Both the position numbers and the translations under genes were made by a program. The notes beneath the pieces were generated by a model. That model saw only the letters and a list, made by a program, of their open reading frames with translations. It did not search any database and was not told the DNA's origin. This document shows, one piece after another, positions 8,776 through 18,135 of a stretch of 64,000 bases of DNA. The DNA is from Mucilaginibacter frigoritolerans (lineage in GTDB: Bacteria > Bacteroidota > Bacteroidia > Sphingobacteriales > Sphingobacteriaceae), in the NCBI RefSeq assembly GCF_007830615.1, contig NZ_VLLI01000008.1:124001-188000 (forward strand). The letters are read 5' to 3'. Each line of letters opens with the position of its first letter. The stretch's first letter is position 1.

Positions 8776-9354
8776 ATGTCAACTGCCAACTCAAAACTGC
8801 CAACCGAAAACTTAAAAAGATGCATCTGGCCCGGAACGGATGAGCTCTACATGAAATACCATGATGATGAGTGGGGTAAAGAAGTTCATGATGATAAAAT
8901 ACTTTTCGAATTTTTGGTATTGGAATCGGCACAGGCGGGACTGAGCTGGATAACCATTTTGCGCAGACGAAATGGTTACCGCAAGGCTTTTGTTGATTTT
9001 GATGTTCATAAGGTGGCCGCCTTTACTGATGAGGATGTGGAGCGCTTAATGCAGGATACTGGTATTATCCGTAACCGCTTAAAAATATTGGCTGCTATTA
9101 ATAATGCCAAACTGTTTATCGGCGTTCAGAAGGAATTTGGTTCGTTTGATAAATACCTGTACAGCTTTATGCCCGATGGTAAGCCAATCAATAATTTTTC
9201 GGGATTGGTTCCGGCAAGCACACCTATTTCTGATGCCATTAGCAAGGATATGAAAAAACGGGGCTTTAAGTTTTTTGGCACTACCATTTGCTATGCCCAT
9301 ATGCAGGCCACCGGTATGGTGAATGATCATTTGCCCGATTGCAGCTTTAAGTAA
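8776..9354 (+). CDS. tag: DNA-3-methyladenine glycosylase I
   Basis: Removes 3-methyladenine from DNA. The 192-residue sequence has RCIWPGTDELYMKYHDDEWG, which includes the catalytic-pocket Glu and Trp and the zinc-binding Cys/His region, then LESAQAGLSWITILRRR, the helix-hairpin-helix-like region, and C-terminal GTTICYAHMQATGMVNDHLPDCS, giving the second half of the Cys/His zinc site. Length is standard. With the ATL protein 2 kb upstream and Pol I just downstream, this stretch is rich in alkylation-repair functions, though a shared transcript is not shown. Confidence 0.95.
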   Translation: MSTANSKLPTENLKRCIWPGTDELYMKYHDDEWGKEVHDDKILFEFLVLESAQAGLSWITILRRRNGYRKAFVDFDVHKVAAFTDEDVERLMQDTGIIRNRLKILAAINNAKLFIGVQKEFGSFDKYLYSFMPDGKPINNFSGLVPASTPISDAISKDMKKRGFKFFGTTICYAHMQATGMVNDHLPDCSFK

Positions 9355-9358
9355 TTTT

Positions 9359-9579
9359 GATTTCACCGATTGATGGAAATGATTTCACCGATTTAGACCG
9401 ATGATTTTATTGATTTTAGGAATTGGAAAAAATGAACGTGCCGATTGATTTAGTGAGTAACTAAATTGTATTTTTGAAACACACTTTTTTCAATAAATCG
9501 CTTTGTAATTTGTGAATCGCTTAGTTGCCGCGAAATCATATAGCAATTGGTGCAATCACAAATAATAATCAGTGCAATC
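9359..9579. repeat. Short intergenic repeats with 22-bp period, in two opposing pairs
   Basis: GATTTCACCGATT occurs at 9359-9371 and 9381-9393, 22 bp apart. In the opposite sense, AATTGGTGCAATC at 9545-9557 and AATCAGTGCAATC at 9567-9579 are also 22 bp apart. The second pair approximates the reverse complement of the first, so the segment between tag and polA is bracketed by inverted pairs. The 3' pair ends just before the polA start, and in-frame upstream codons of polA lie inside it. Confidence 0.7.
9469..9476 (+). promoter_or_regulatory. Putative -7 box (TAnnTTTG) for polA
   Basis: TATTTTTG matches TAnnTTTG about 112 nt upstream of the polA start. It would give a leader of about 100 nt running through the second pair of short repeats. 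Confidence 0.35.
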
Positions 9580-9588
9580 AAAAATAAA

Positions 9589-12399
9589 ATGAAAAAACTA
9601 TTTCTTCTGGATGGCATGGCCCTTATTTACCGGGCGCATTTTGCTTTGAGTAAAAACCCGCGCTTTACGTCGGGAGGCTTAAATACTTCGGCTATTATGG
9701 GTTTTACCAATACCTTGCTGGAGGTTTTAAAAAAGGAAAAGCCCACCCACATGGCCGTAGTGTTTGATACCGAGGCACCTACAGAACGTCATACCGAATT
9801 TGAAGCCTATAAAGCTCATCGTGAAACCATGCCCGAGGATTTGTCTACTGCTTTACCTTACATCTTTAAAGTGGTATTAGGTTTCAATATACCGCTTATT
9901 ACCTCTGATGGTTATGAAGCTGATGATATTATCGGTACCCTGGCTAAAAAGGCCGAAGCAAAAGGCTACCAGGTTTATTGCATGACGCCCGATAAGGATT
10001 TTGCACAGCTGGTATCCGAAAATATTTTTATGTACAAACCTGCCCGAATGGGAAATGACATGGAGATACTGGGTGTAAAAGAAGTGTTAGAGAAATGGGA
10101 AATAGAGCGCGTAGAGCAGGTGATAGATATCCTGGGCCTTTGGGGAGATGCGGTTGATGGTATTCCAGGCATACCCGGAATTGGTGAAAAAACAGCCAAA
10201 GCATTAATTAAACAATACGGATCGGTTGAAGAGATCATTAATCATAGCCATGAGTTAAAGGGCAAGCAGCGTGAAAATGTTGAAGCTTTTGCAGAGCAGG
10301 GATTAATGTCCAAACGATTAGCTACTATCAACCTAAATGCACCTGTTGAGCTTGATGAGGCGGGTTTAGAAATGTGTGCACCAAGCAAGGATTTGTTGGA
10401 GCCCTTATTTGCTGAACTGGAATTCCGTACTCTTGGAAAACGTGTTTTTGGCGACGATTTCAGCATTACCGAAACCAAAGCCGTATCTATCCAAACAGAT
10501 CTGTTTGGCAATCCTGTTGCCGATGGCAGAACAACATTAACGGTTGACGTAGAAGATATTTACGAAGCGCCTGTACCTCTTGATATTAAAAATATAAATA
10601 CCGTTCCGCATGAATATCATTTGGCTGATACCGCTGAAAAACGTAAGGAACTGATCAATATATTAGCCCAGCAAAAAAGCTTTTGCTTTGATACGGAAAC
10701 AACCGGCACCGATGCTAATTTTTGCGAATTGGTAGGTTTATCATTTGCCATAAAAGCTGGCGAAGCCTGGTATGTTCCTGTTCCAGCTGATCAACCGGAA
10801 GCGCAGGCCATTGCCAATGAGTTTAAAGCTGTACTGGAAAACCCGGCTATCGGCAAAACCGGACAGAACCTGAAATTTGATATCCTGATGCTGAAATGGT
10901 ATGGCATTGAGGTAAAAGGTGAGTTGTTTGACACCATGATGGCGCATTACATCATTGATCCGGATACCCGCCATAATATGGATATTTTGTCTGAAAATTA
11001 CCTGAGCTATAAACCGGTTTCTATAACCGAACTGATAGGTGCCAAAGGCAAGAATCAGGGCAGTATGCGCGATGTAGAGATTGAAAAGATAAAAGAATAT
11101 GCCGCTGAAGATGCCGATATCACCCTGCAATTAAGGACAGTTTTTGAGCCTAAGCTAAAAGAGGTTGAAAGTGAAAAACTGATCCATGAAATTGAACATC
11201 CACTGATTTATGTATTGGCTGATATTGAATTTGAAGGGGTAAAGATAGACCATGATACACTAAAAGAATTTTCAAAAGAACTGGAAACCGATGTTGCCAA
11301 GCTGGAGAAAACGGTTTATGAAAAGGCTGGTGTCCGTTTCAATATTGCATCGCCTAAGCAATTGGGCGAAGTGCTTTTTGAAAAACTAATGCTCGATCCC
11401 AAAGCAAAAAAAACTAAAACGGGCCAATATCAAACAGGGGAGGATGTATTGCTTTCATTGGCTGCAAAAAGCGATATTGTTAGGGATATTCTGGATTACC
11501 GTCAGCTGCAAAAGTTAAAATCAACATATGTTGACGCGTTGCCACAAATGGTAAACCCTAAAACAGGCAGGGTGCATACCTCCTATAACCAGGCGGTTGC
11601 TGCTACCGGGCGCCTAAGCTCCACCAATCCTAACCTGCAGAATATTCCAATCAGAACAGAGCGGGGCAGGGAAGTGCGGAAAGCATTTATCCCAAGGGAT
11701 AGTGGTCATACTATCGTATCTGCCGATTATTCGCAGATTGAGCTGCGCATTATTGCTGAAATAAGCAAGGATGCCAATATGATGGATGCCTTTGTTAAAA
11801 ATCTGGATATTCACACTGCAACGGCTGCCAATGTTTACGGTATTGCTTTGGATGAAGTAACCAGCGAACAGCGCCGCAATGCCAAGGCCGTAAACTTCGG
11901 AATCATCTACGGGCAATCTGCCTTTGGTTTATCACAAAATCTGGGTATACCGCGTAAGGAAGCTGCTGAGATTATTGATAACTACTTTATACAGTTCCCC
12001 GGCATTAAAAATTACATGGCCGATACCATGAACTTTGCCCGGGAAAATGGTTACGTATGTACATTGATGGGCAGGCGCAGATACCTGCGTGATATTAATT
12101 CGGCCAATGCAACCGTTCGCGGCTTTGCAGAACGAAATGCCATCAATGCACCAATACAGGGCTCGGCTGCCGACATGATCAAAATTGCCATGATTAACAT
12201 TCACCGCGAATTTAACCTCAGGAAATTAGATGCCCGTATGACTATGCAGGTACATGATGAGTTGGTGTTTGATGTGCCCCATAACGAAGTGGAAATTGTA
12301 AAACCTATCATTATGGAAAATATGAAAAACGCTATCAAAACCACGGTGCCTATTATGGTTGAAATTGGGACAGGTGCCAATTGGCTGGAAGCGCATTAA
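9589..12399 (+). CDS. polA: DNA polymerase I
   Basis: Replicative gap-filling and repair polymerase, 936 residues. The N-terminal 5'-3' flap nuclease starts LFLLDGMALIYRAHF and contains EADDIIGTLA and TPDKDFAQLV. The proofreading 3'-5' exonuclease domain looks active, with FDTETTGTD at about residue 368. The polymerase domain has motif A DYSQIELR (Asp713), the motif B region RRNAKAVNFGIIYG and motif C VHDE (His889-Glu891). The start is ATG 9589. A TTG 42 bp upstream would add 14 residues translated from intergenic repeat sequence and is rejected. Length and domain order are typical, and the intact exonuclease motif is worth noting because some lineages lose it. Confidence 0.97.
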   Translation: MKKLFLLDGMALIYRAHFALSKNPRFTSGGLNTSAIMGFTNTLLEVLKKEKPTHMAVVFDTEAPTERHTEFEAYKAHRETMPEDLSTALPYIFKVVLGFNIPLITSDGYEADDIIGTLAKKAEAKGYQVYCMTPDKDFAQLVSENIFMYKPARMGNDMEILGVKEVLEKWEIERVEQVIDILGLWGDAVDGIPGIPGIGEKTAKALIKQYGSVEEIINHSHELKGKQRENVEAFAEQGLMSKRLATINLNAPVELDEAGLEMCAPSKDLLEPLFAELEFRTLGKRVFGDDFSITETKAVSIQTDLFGNPVADGRTTLTVDVEDIYEAPVPLDIKNINTVPHEYHLADTAEKRKELINILAQQKSFCFDTETTGTDANFCELVGLSFAIKAGEAWYVPVPADQPEAQAIANEFKAVLENPAIGKTGQNLKFDILMLKWYGIEVKGELFDTMMAHYIIDPDTRHNMDILSENYLSYKPVSITELIGAKGKNQGSMRDVEIEKIKEYAAEDADITLQLRTVFEPKLKEVESEKLIHEIEHPLIYVLADIEFEGVKIDHDTLKEFSKELETDVAKLEKTVYEKAGVRFNIASPKQLGEVLFEKLMLDPKAKKTKTGQYQTGEDVLLSLAAKSDIVRDILDYRQLQKLKSTYVDALPQMVNPKTGRVHTSYNQAVAATGRLSSTNPNLQNIPIRTERGREVRKAFIPRDSGHTIVSADYSQIELRIIAEISKDANMMDAFVKNLDIHTATAANVYGIALDEVTSEQRRNAKAVNFGIIYGQSAFGLSQNLGIPRKEAAEIIDNYFIQFPGIKNYMADTMNFARENGYVCTLMGRRRYLRDINSANATVRGFAERNAINAPIQGSAADMIKIAMINIHREFNLRKLDARMTMQVHDELVFDVPHNEVEIVKPIIMENMKNAIKTTVPIMVEIGTGANWLEAH

Positions 12400-12823
12400 T
12401 GGTTAAGTAAAAGCTCCTGTAATAATCCTATTTTAAGAGAGGATATACAGGCTGCCTCCAAATAAAACAATTTTAAAATTGATGACCGGGATAATATAGA
12501 TCAAACATTATGATAGATGATGTTTGATCTATATTAAATAAATACGGCCAGGTAAATAATATTTCCCCGCCAATAATTGCTTTAATTCATACCTGAATTA
12601 CATATTTGAGTATTTTATTTATTGTCATTTTATTAATAAGCTTGTCATTATTGTGTCTTAAAATGCCATTTTCGTAAAAATCAAGAATATTATATCTTAT
12701 TTTATAAACGAAATGATAGTAAAGCTAAACAAATAATAAAAATGTTTTTTTAAACAGATTGTAGTTTGTTCCGTTCTATATTTAAGCAATTCTTTGCTTA
12801 AATTGAGCCAATAATAATCCCCA
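12400..12823. other. 424-bp AT-rich intergenic region between polA and glgA
   Basis: No credible ORF. It holds the perfect inverted repeat at 12492-12536 and, further right, homopolymeric A/T tracts around 12690-12770. No clear TAnnTTTG box was found before glgA. The region probably contains the polA terminator and the glgA regulatory region. Confidence 0.6.
12492..12536. repeat. Perfect 17-bp inverted repeat, 11-nt loop
   Basis: Arms 12492-12508 and 12520-12536 are exact reverse complements (core TAGATCAAACA / TGTTTGATCTA) around an 11-nt loop. The stem is AT-rich and has no T tract on the + side, so it is not a classic rho-independent terminator. It lies 92 bp after polA and 288 bp before glgA. 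Confidence 0.85.
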
Positions 12824-14248
12824 ATGAGAATATTTCATCTGAGTGCTGAATGTTATCCCGTTGCCAAGGTGGGCGGGCTGGCAGACGTAGTTGGCGCGCT
12901 GCCTAAATATCAAAATTTGGCTGGTTTGCAGGCTGCTGTAGTGATGCCTTATTATAACCGTAAGTTTGTGCAGGAAAATGAGTTTGATACTGTTTTCCAG
13001 GCATCAACTCTGTTGGGTACACGCCGACTTTATTTTGAGATACTAAAAGAAAAAACAGATAAACTGGGATTTGAGCTTTACCTGGTTAAAATTCCTGGTT
13101 TGATTGACAGGGAAGAGGTTTACAGCTATCCTGATGAAACAGAACAATTCATTGCTTTTCAAATAGCTTTTTTAGATTGGATTAACTACTCCCAGCAATC
13201 GCCTGATATTATTCATTGTCATGATCACCATTCGGGCCTGGTGCCGTTTTTATTAAAACATTCTAAATTATACACCCGGTTAGCCAATACGCCAACCGTT
13301 TTTACTATTCATAACGGGCAATATCATGGTGCTTTTGGCTGGGATAAATTAGCCTACCTGCCAGAGATTGACCTTTATAAAACAGGCTTGCTTGATTGGA
13401 ACGGCGCAATAAATCCATTGGCCTGTGCGGTAAAATGCTGCTGGAAATATACTACTGTGTCACCAACTTATTTATACGAGCTTACCATAAACTCAAATGG
13501 CCTGGAATATTTATTTTATATGGAGCATGCTAAAGGCTTTGGTATTTTAAATGGAATTGATACGGAGGTGTGGGATCCAAAAACAGATCCGATGATTCCT
13601 AAAAAGTTTTCCGTTACACAAATTGCAAAGGGTAAACAAGCCGATAAAGAAATACTATGTACCCGATTTGATTTCTCGCCCGATAAACCATTAATCTCCT
13701 TTATTGGACGTCTGGTAGTGGAGAAAGGTGCCGATTTGATTGCTTCGGCAATGGAGAGAAGCTTTAATGAACACGAGGGGAAATTTAACTTTTTAGTACT
13801 TGGTGCAGGTGATAAAGAAACAGAAACGGAACTACTTGAATTAAAATCATTTTATCCAGAACAATGTAATGTGTTTATTGGTTATGATGAGGCCTTAGCG
13901 CATTTAATTTATGCAGGTTCTGACTTTTTGCTCATGCCTTCGAGGGTAGAGCCCTGTGGCCTAAACCAGTTGTATGCTTTGCGCTATGGTACCATGCCAA
14001 TGGTTAGAACTACCGGCGGATTAAAAGATACCGTAATTGACTTTGGCGACGAAGGTGGCTACGGCATCCGTTATAACAATGCCAGTGTTGAAGATATTTG
14101 TGACGCGGTTAGTCGTGCTTTAGTGCTTTATGAAAATAACACGCAGCTGCAATCGCTGCGCAAAACAATGATGTCGCTTGACTTCTCGTGGGATCGGTCG
14201 GCAAAAGAATATATTGATCTATACAAAAGTTTAACTCCAATAATATGA
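12824..14248 (+). CDS. glgA: Glycogen synthase (GT5)
   Basis: Extends alpha-1,4-glucan from ADP- (or UDP-) glucose. The 474-residue GT5 sequence begins MRIFHLSAECYPVAKVGGLADVVGALPK, containing the KxGGLADV nucleotide-sugar motif, then shows TIHNGQYHG, FIGRLVVEKGADL and the C-terminal donor-site motif PSRVEPCGLNQLYALRYGT. The stop overlaps the start of glgC by 4 bp (ATGA), so the two are translationally coupled and form a glycogen-building pair. No branching enzyme or phosphorylase is in the window. Confidence 0.93.
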   Translation: MRIFHLSAECYPVAKVGGLADVVGALPKYQNLAGLQAAVVMPYYNRKFVQENEFDTVFQASTLLGTRRLYFEILKEKTDKLGFELYLVKIPGLIDREEVYSYPDETEQFIAFQIAFLDWINYSQQSPDIIHCHDHHSGLVPFLLKHSKLYTRLANTPTVFTIHNGQYHGAFGWDKLAYLPEIDLYKTGLLDWNGAINPLACAVKCCWKYTTVSPTYLYELTINSNGLEYLFYMEHAKGFGILNGIDTEVWDPKTDPMIPKKFSVTQIAKGKQADKEILCTRFDFSPDKPLISFIGRLVVEKGADLIASAMERSFNEHEGKFNFLVLGAGDKETETELLELKSFYPEQCNVFIGYDEALAHLIYAGSDFLLMPSRVEPCGLNQLYALRYGTMPMVRTTGGLKDTVIDFGDEGGYGIRYNNASVEDICDAVSRALVLYENNTQLQSLRKTMMSLDFSWDRSAKEYIDLYKSLTPII

Positions 14249-15507
14249 CCTCAAAAGCAATTTGCATAGTACTTGGTGGCGGCCAGGGAAGCCGGTTATC
14301 TCCACTAACTGCAACACGTTCAAAGCCGGCAGTACCTATTGCAGGTAAATACCGCCTGGTTGATATCCCTATTTCCAACTGCCTGCATTCGGGCATCGAT
14401 AGGATATACGTACTAACGCAATTTAACTCGGCGTCACTAAACAAGCATATAAAAAACACCTATCACTTCAGCAGTTTTAGCGAGGCTTTTGTTGATATTT
14501 TGGCTGCCGAACAAACCCCATCAAGCGTAGCCTGGTTTCAGGGTACTGCTGATGCAGTTAGGCAGAGCCTGCATCACCTTGCCGTACATGAGTTTGAGTA
14601 TGTGTTGATCCTTTCCGGCGATCAGTTGTATCAGATGGATTTTGCTGAAATGATCGAAGCCCACATTAAGGCCGATGCTGATATTTCTATTGCCACCATA
14701 CCCGTGCATGTAAATGATGTCCCCGGTTTTGGTATATTAAAAACAGACGAAGCTAACCTGGTTACTTCTTTTATTGAAAAACCAAAAAGCGGGTTTGAAA
14801 ATTGGGTATCAGAAGTTAGTCCGCAAATGCAGGCAGAAGGCCGAGTTTACCTGGCTTCAATGGGTATTTATATCTTTAACCGTAAGCTTTTGTATGATTT
14901 GTTGCAGGGTAACGACCGTACAGATTTTGGTAAAGAAATTATTCCCCAATCTATAGAAACGCATAAAGTTATCAGTTATCAATATGAGGGATACTGGACG
15001 GATATTGGTACCATACCTTCCTTTTTTGATGCAAACCTTGGTTTAACGGATGATATTCCACTTTTTAACCTTTTTGATAAACACCCTATTTATACCCGTG
15101 CTCGTATGCTACCGCCTTCAAAAATGTCGGGCACGCATGTTGATAAGGTGATTATAGCCGATGGGTGCATCATTAACGCAAGCCACATTACCCGGTCTAT
15201 TATTGGCATCCGTTCACGTATAGGTTTTGAGACAATTGTTGAAAACTGCTATGTGATGGGTAATGATAATTATCAAACTTTGGAGCAGATTGAAGAATCA
15301 CACCAAAGCAAAGCTCCTATTATGGGTATTGGAGACAGGTGCCACATCAAAAATGCAATAATTGATAAGAACTCCTTTATTGGGGACGATGTGCAGATAA
15401 ATTGCGGAGAGAAACTGGAAAACGGCGATTATGGCTCGTACGTTGTGCAGGATGGAATTGTAATTGTTAAGAAGCGGGCTGTTATACCAAACGGTACGAT
15501 AATTTAA
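14245..15507 (+). CDS. glgC: Glucose-1-phosphate adenylyltransferase (ADP-glucose pyrophosphorylase)
   Basis: Makes ADP-glucose from glucose-1-phosphate and ATP, the committed step of bacterial glycogen synthesis. The 420-residue sequence has the nucleotidyltransferase signature LGGGQGSRLSPLTATRSKPAVP near the N-terminus, SGDQLYQMDF for metal binding, FIEKPK for the sugar phosphate, and YWTDIGTIPSFFDANL. A C-terminal left-handed beta-helix (about 300-420) is the usual site of allosteric control. It overlaps glgA by 4 bp and ends 26 bp before a strong bidirectional terminator. Confidence 0.95.
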   Translation: MTSKAICIVLGGGQGSRLSPLTATRSKPAVPIAGKYRLVDIPISNCLHSGIDRIYVLTQFNSASLNKHIKNTYHFSSFSEAFVDILAAEQTPSSVAWFQGTADAVRQSLHHLAVHEFEYVLILSGDQLYQMDFAEMIEAHIKADADISIATIPVHVNDVPGFGILKTDEANLVTSFIEKPKSGFENWVSEVSPQMQAEGRVYLASMGIYIFNRKLLYDLLQGNDRTDFGKEIIPQSIETHKVISYQYEGYWTDIGTIPSFFDANLGLTDDIPLFNLFDKHPIYTRARMLPPSKMSGTHVDKVIIADGCIINASHITRSIIGIRSRIGFETIVENCYVMGNDNYQTLEQIEESHQSKAPIMGIGDRCHIKNAIIDKNSFIGDDVQINCGEKLENGDYGSYVVQDGIVIVKKRAVIPNGTII

Positions 15508-15532
15508 TATCCACGATAAAAAGTAGATAAAT

Positions 15533-15564
15533 AAAAAAGAGCATCTAAGTGGATGCTCTTTTTT
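15533..15564. terminator. Bidirectional rho-independent terminator
   Basis: A 13-bp perfect stem (arms 15533-15545 and 15552-15564, core AGAGCATC) with a 6-nt loop, A-rich on the left and T-rich on the right. It can serve both glgC and the converging UPF0173 gene. Confidence 0.9.
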
Positions 15565-15572
15565 TATGGCTG

Positions 15573-16250
15573 TTAAAGGCTTATGCTTTCGCCAATTGCT
15601 GGCAAATGAAGGTTTAATCCTGCTTTTTTAAATTTTTCTTTTACTACTTCTTTGTCAATCTTAATTACCGGGAAAGTATCATAATGCATACCGATAATGT
15701 TTTTGCAGTTGATAAATTCTGCCGCTTTTATGGCATCATCAGCACCCATGGTGTAATTATCACCAATTGGAAGAATCGCCCAATCAAGATTTTCATCAGC
15801 CAGCAATTTCATGTCAAGGGTAAGCGCGGTGTCGCCTGCATAGTAAATTTTCTTTCCACCAGTATACAATACAAAACCTGCAGGTGTACCACCATAAGCT
15901 CCATCAGGCATTGAGCTGGAATGCAAAGCGTAAACCATTTTAACACGGCCAAAATCAAAATCAAAACCACCGCCAATATTCATGCCGTGGGTGTTCTCAA
16001 TTCCTTTGGCGCCAAGCCATCCGGCAATTTCAGCAATACAAATTACTTTGGCGCCACTGTTTTTCTGGATGCTTTCCAAATCAGCAATGTGGTCGCCGTG
16101 ACCGTGTGATACCAGGATATAATCAGGTTTTAAACTGTTTACATCAATGTCTTTAGCCAATGGATTTGGCGATATAAATGGATCGAATAATAACTTTTTG
16201 CCTGCTGTTTCCAGTTCAAAAGAGGCATGTCCGTAAAAGGTAGTTTTCAT
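15573..16250 (-). CDS. UPF0173 metallo-beta-lactamase-fold hydrolase
   Basis: A 225-residue metal-dependent hydrolase. The zinc motif SHGHGDHI (HxHxDH) is followed by HSSSMPDG, YYAGDTALT (Asp ligand) and C-terminal IGMHYDTFPVI. N-terminal TFYGHASFEL is typical of the UPF0173/YtkL-like group. The physiological substrate of this group is not established; the fold supports hydrolysis of phosphoester or lactone-like bonds. It is cytoplasmic with no signal peptide and appears monocistronic, converging with glgC. Confidence 0.85.
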   Translation of the reverse strand: MKTTFYGHASFELETAGKKLLFDPFISPNPLAKDIDVNSLKPDYILVSHGHGDHIADLESIQKNSGAKVICIAEIAGWLGAKGIENTHGMNIGGGFDFDFGRVKMVYALHSSSMPDGAYGGTPAGFVLYTGGKKIYYAGDTALTLDMKLLADENLDWAILPIGDNYTMGADDAIKAAEFINCKNIIGMHYDTFPVIKIDKEVVKEKFKKAGLNLHLPAIGESISL

Positions 16251-16383
16251 AAAATAGCGTTTTTAAATGGGTTAATCCAAATAATAAAAATGTCCACTGC
16301 AAATATCGAAATAATAAGTGTTCAAACTTCTATCGGTTCCGAATAGATGCGGGTGTAAAGGAAATTTTACTTACCTGCTACTT

Positions 16384-16683
16384 TTAGAACAATCCGCCCA
16401 TGCCGCCAAACATTTCTTTGGTCATGGCCGCCATTTCACTTTGGCTAACATTGTCTGCCTGTTCCATAGCTTTGTTTATAGCGATTGCTAAAAGTTCTTC
16501 CAGCTCTTCTTTATCGGCATCTTTAAAAAAGGCATCTTCAATGGTAACGCTTTGTACCACCTTATTGCCATTGGCTGTAACTGTAATTTTTCCACCTTCG
16601 GCAGTGCCGGTCACTGTAATGGCATCAAGCCTGTTCTTTACTTCGCCAGCCTTTTGCTGGGCTTCCATTAATTTATCAAACAT
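16384..16683 (-). CDS. YbaB/EbfC-family nucleoid-associated protein
   Basis: A small dimeric DNA-binding protein of 99 residues. The family pattern is visible: an N-terminal helix (MFDKLMEAQQKAGEVKNRLD), a three-strand sheet (TVTGTAEGGKITVTANGNKVVQSVTIED) and a C-terminal helix ending in MFGGMGG. In other bacteria the gene neighbours dnaX and recR, but neither is here. It may shape the nucleoid or modulate transcription. Confidence 0.9.
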   Translation of the reverse strand: MFDKLMEAQQKAGEVKNRLDAITVTGTAEGGKITVTANGNKVVQSVTIEDAFFKDADKEELEELLAIAINKAMEQADNVSQSEMAAMTKEMFGGMGGLF

Positions 16684-16689
16684 GTTGTT

Positions 16690-16793
16690 ATAAGTTTAGT
16701 AGTTGATTAGGTTTATTAAGTGAATGGTTTTGTTAAGCGAATCGTTTTTAACTTAATCAACTATTCACCTATCCAACTCAATCAACCAATCCT
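16690..16793. repeat. Intergenic repeat, copy 1 (ACTTAATCAAC ... CTCAATCAACC)
   Basis: The 37-nt segment 16751-16787 has ACTTAATCAAC and CTCAATCAACC with their starts 26 nt apart. The same two blocks with the same spacing recur at 22165-22201. In both places the left flank contains the reverse-complement word (GTTGATTA at about 16712 here), giving an imperfect inverted structure. Confidence 0.6.
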
Positions 16794-18014
16794 TTAATCA
16801 TCACTTGTATCACCGTTTCCTTTGTATGCACTTTTACGTACAATAGGCATGCCAACAGCATTGAACAGGGGATCCAGTTTTAACAAGCTTCCATTGGATA
16901 GGTTGGTTAACAATACCACAGTAATATCATCCTGTATATCTCTCAGGTAAATGTGCCTGAAACCGTGCCACCATCCGGTATGGTATATTACTTGTTTTCC
17001 AGGGGCTTCAAATATGCGCCAACCGTAGCCATAGCTAAAGTGGCCATGTATCATCGGGTTGCGTGGCACATAGGCCGAATCCATGGTGGCTTGTTTTAAC
17101 AGTCTGCCATCGCGAAGGGCGCGGTCAAAAAGGTAAAGATCGCCAACGGTGCTGTAAATGCCCTTATCGCCAACGGGGCCATCCAAAAAGTTTTGTGCAA
17201 CAGAATATCGCCATTGCCCTCTATCGTGCCCAACCACATCAACCGGAATTTTTTGATAAACAGCCTTGGAGTAAACAGCAGTATGTTCCATCCCGGCAGG
17301 GTTAAAAATATGGCTCTTCATAAAATCAGCATATGACTGGCCGGTTATCTTTTCAATAATAGAACCCAGTACCATAAAGTTGGAGTTATTGTACAGGAAC
17401 CTTTTGTTGGGTTTATTAAACGGACGTGGTTTATATTGAGCAATCAGCGCCATTTCATCCTGGTTAGATAATCCTTTCCGTTCATCACGATGTTCTGCGC
17501 GATAAAGGTCATCCGTAAAATAAACATAGTTCATCATTCCTGAGCGGTGAGTGAGCAGCAGGCGGATGGTAACGCCATCATAAGGAAAATCAGGAAAGTA
17601 TTTTTTTACGTCATCATCCAGCGTTAGTTTGCCCTGTTCCCAAAGCATCAGTATAGCAGTTGAGGTCATGGTTTTGGTAACCGAGGCAAGCTCAAACTGT
17701 GAATTTATTTTTAAGCTGTCGCGATGCAGGTAATCGGCCCAGCCAATTGCTTTTTCATAGATGATTTTACCATGCTTGGCCACTAATACGTTGCCATTAA
17801 AGCCACGTGTACGATGCAATTCCTGCATTACAGCATCAATGCGTTTATCAGCATCTTTAGGATTATAAGCTAAAAAAGCTTTAGGATCAAAAGGGACTGC
17901 TGGTTTAGCCGAGGTTGCAGCGGTGGTATCGGCTGCTGTTTTATCGTTTTGTTTTGATGAACAGGATATTAAGAAGAACGAAAGGGAGGCAATTGTCAGG
18001 ATACTTTTATACAC
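16794..18014 (-). CDS. Lipoprotein serine hydrolase, class C beta-lactamase-like
   Basis: Penicillin-binding-protein-like esterase/peptidase of 406 residues. The signal peptide ends in lipobox LISC (Cys18). The nucleophile motif SVTK is Ser111-Lys114, the second motif is YNNSNF, and HTGWWHG takes the place of KTG. These motifs mark the AmpC/DD-peptidase/esterase family, but do not show whether the substrate is peptidoglycan, beta-lactam or an ester. The start is GTG at 18014, since no in-frame ATG precedes the signal peptide. It is likely anchored facing the periplasm or surface. Confidence 0.85.
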   Translation of the reverse strand: MYKSILTIASLSFFLISCSSKQNDKTAADTTAATSAKPAVPFDPKAFLAYNPKDADKRIDAVMQELHRTRGFNGNVLVAKHGKIIYEKAIGWADYLHRDSLKINSQFELASVTKTMTSTAILMLWEQGKLTLDDDVKKYFPDFPYDGVTIRLLLTHRSGMMNYVYFTDDLYRAEHRDERKGLSNQDEMALIAQYKPRPFNKPNKRFLYNNSNFMVLGSIIEKITGQSYADFMKSHIFNPAGMEHTAVYSKAVYQKIPVDVVGHDRGQWRYSVAQNFLDGPVGDKGIYSTVGDLYLFDRALRDGRLLKQATMDSAYVPRNPMIHGHFSYGYGWRIFEAPGKQVIYHTGWWHGFRHIYLRDIQDDITVVLLTNLSNGSLLKLDPLFNAVGMPIVRKSAYKGNGDTSDD

Positions 18015-18135
18015 AAATCTTATAAATAAATTTCACACACTTTATCGTGTGTAAAAATCAGAAATATTACAATAGGGTTAAAACATTGTTTTAATTATTT
18101 TTTCTTTTAATTGCCAGCTCTTTATATTTTTAGAA

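Noticed and set aside
9359..9579. CRISPR array suggested by spaced short repeats
   Set aside because: Only two copies per orientation, 13-nt words, 9-nt gaps and no cas genes.
9547..9588. 14-codon N-terminal extension of polA from TTG
   Set aside because: It is translated from the intergenic 22-bp repeats, whereas ATG 9589 gives the family N-terminus.
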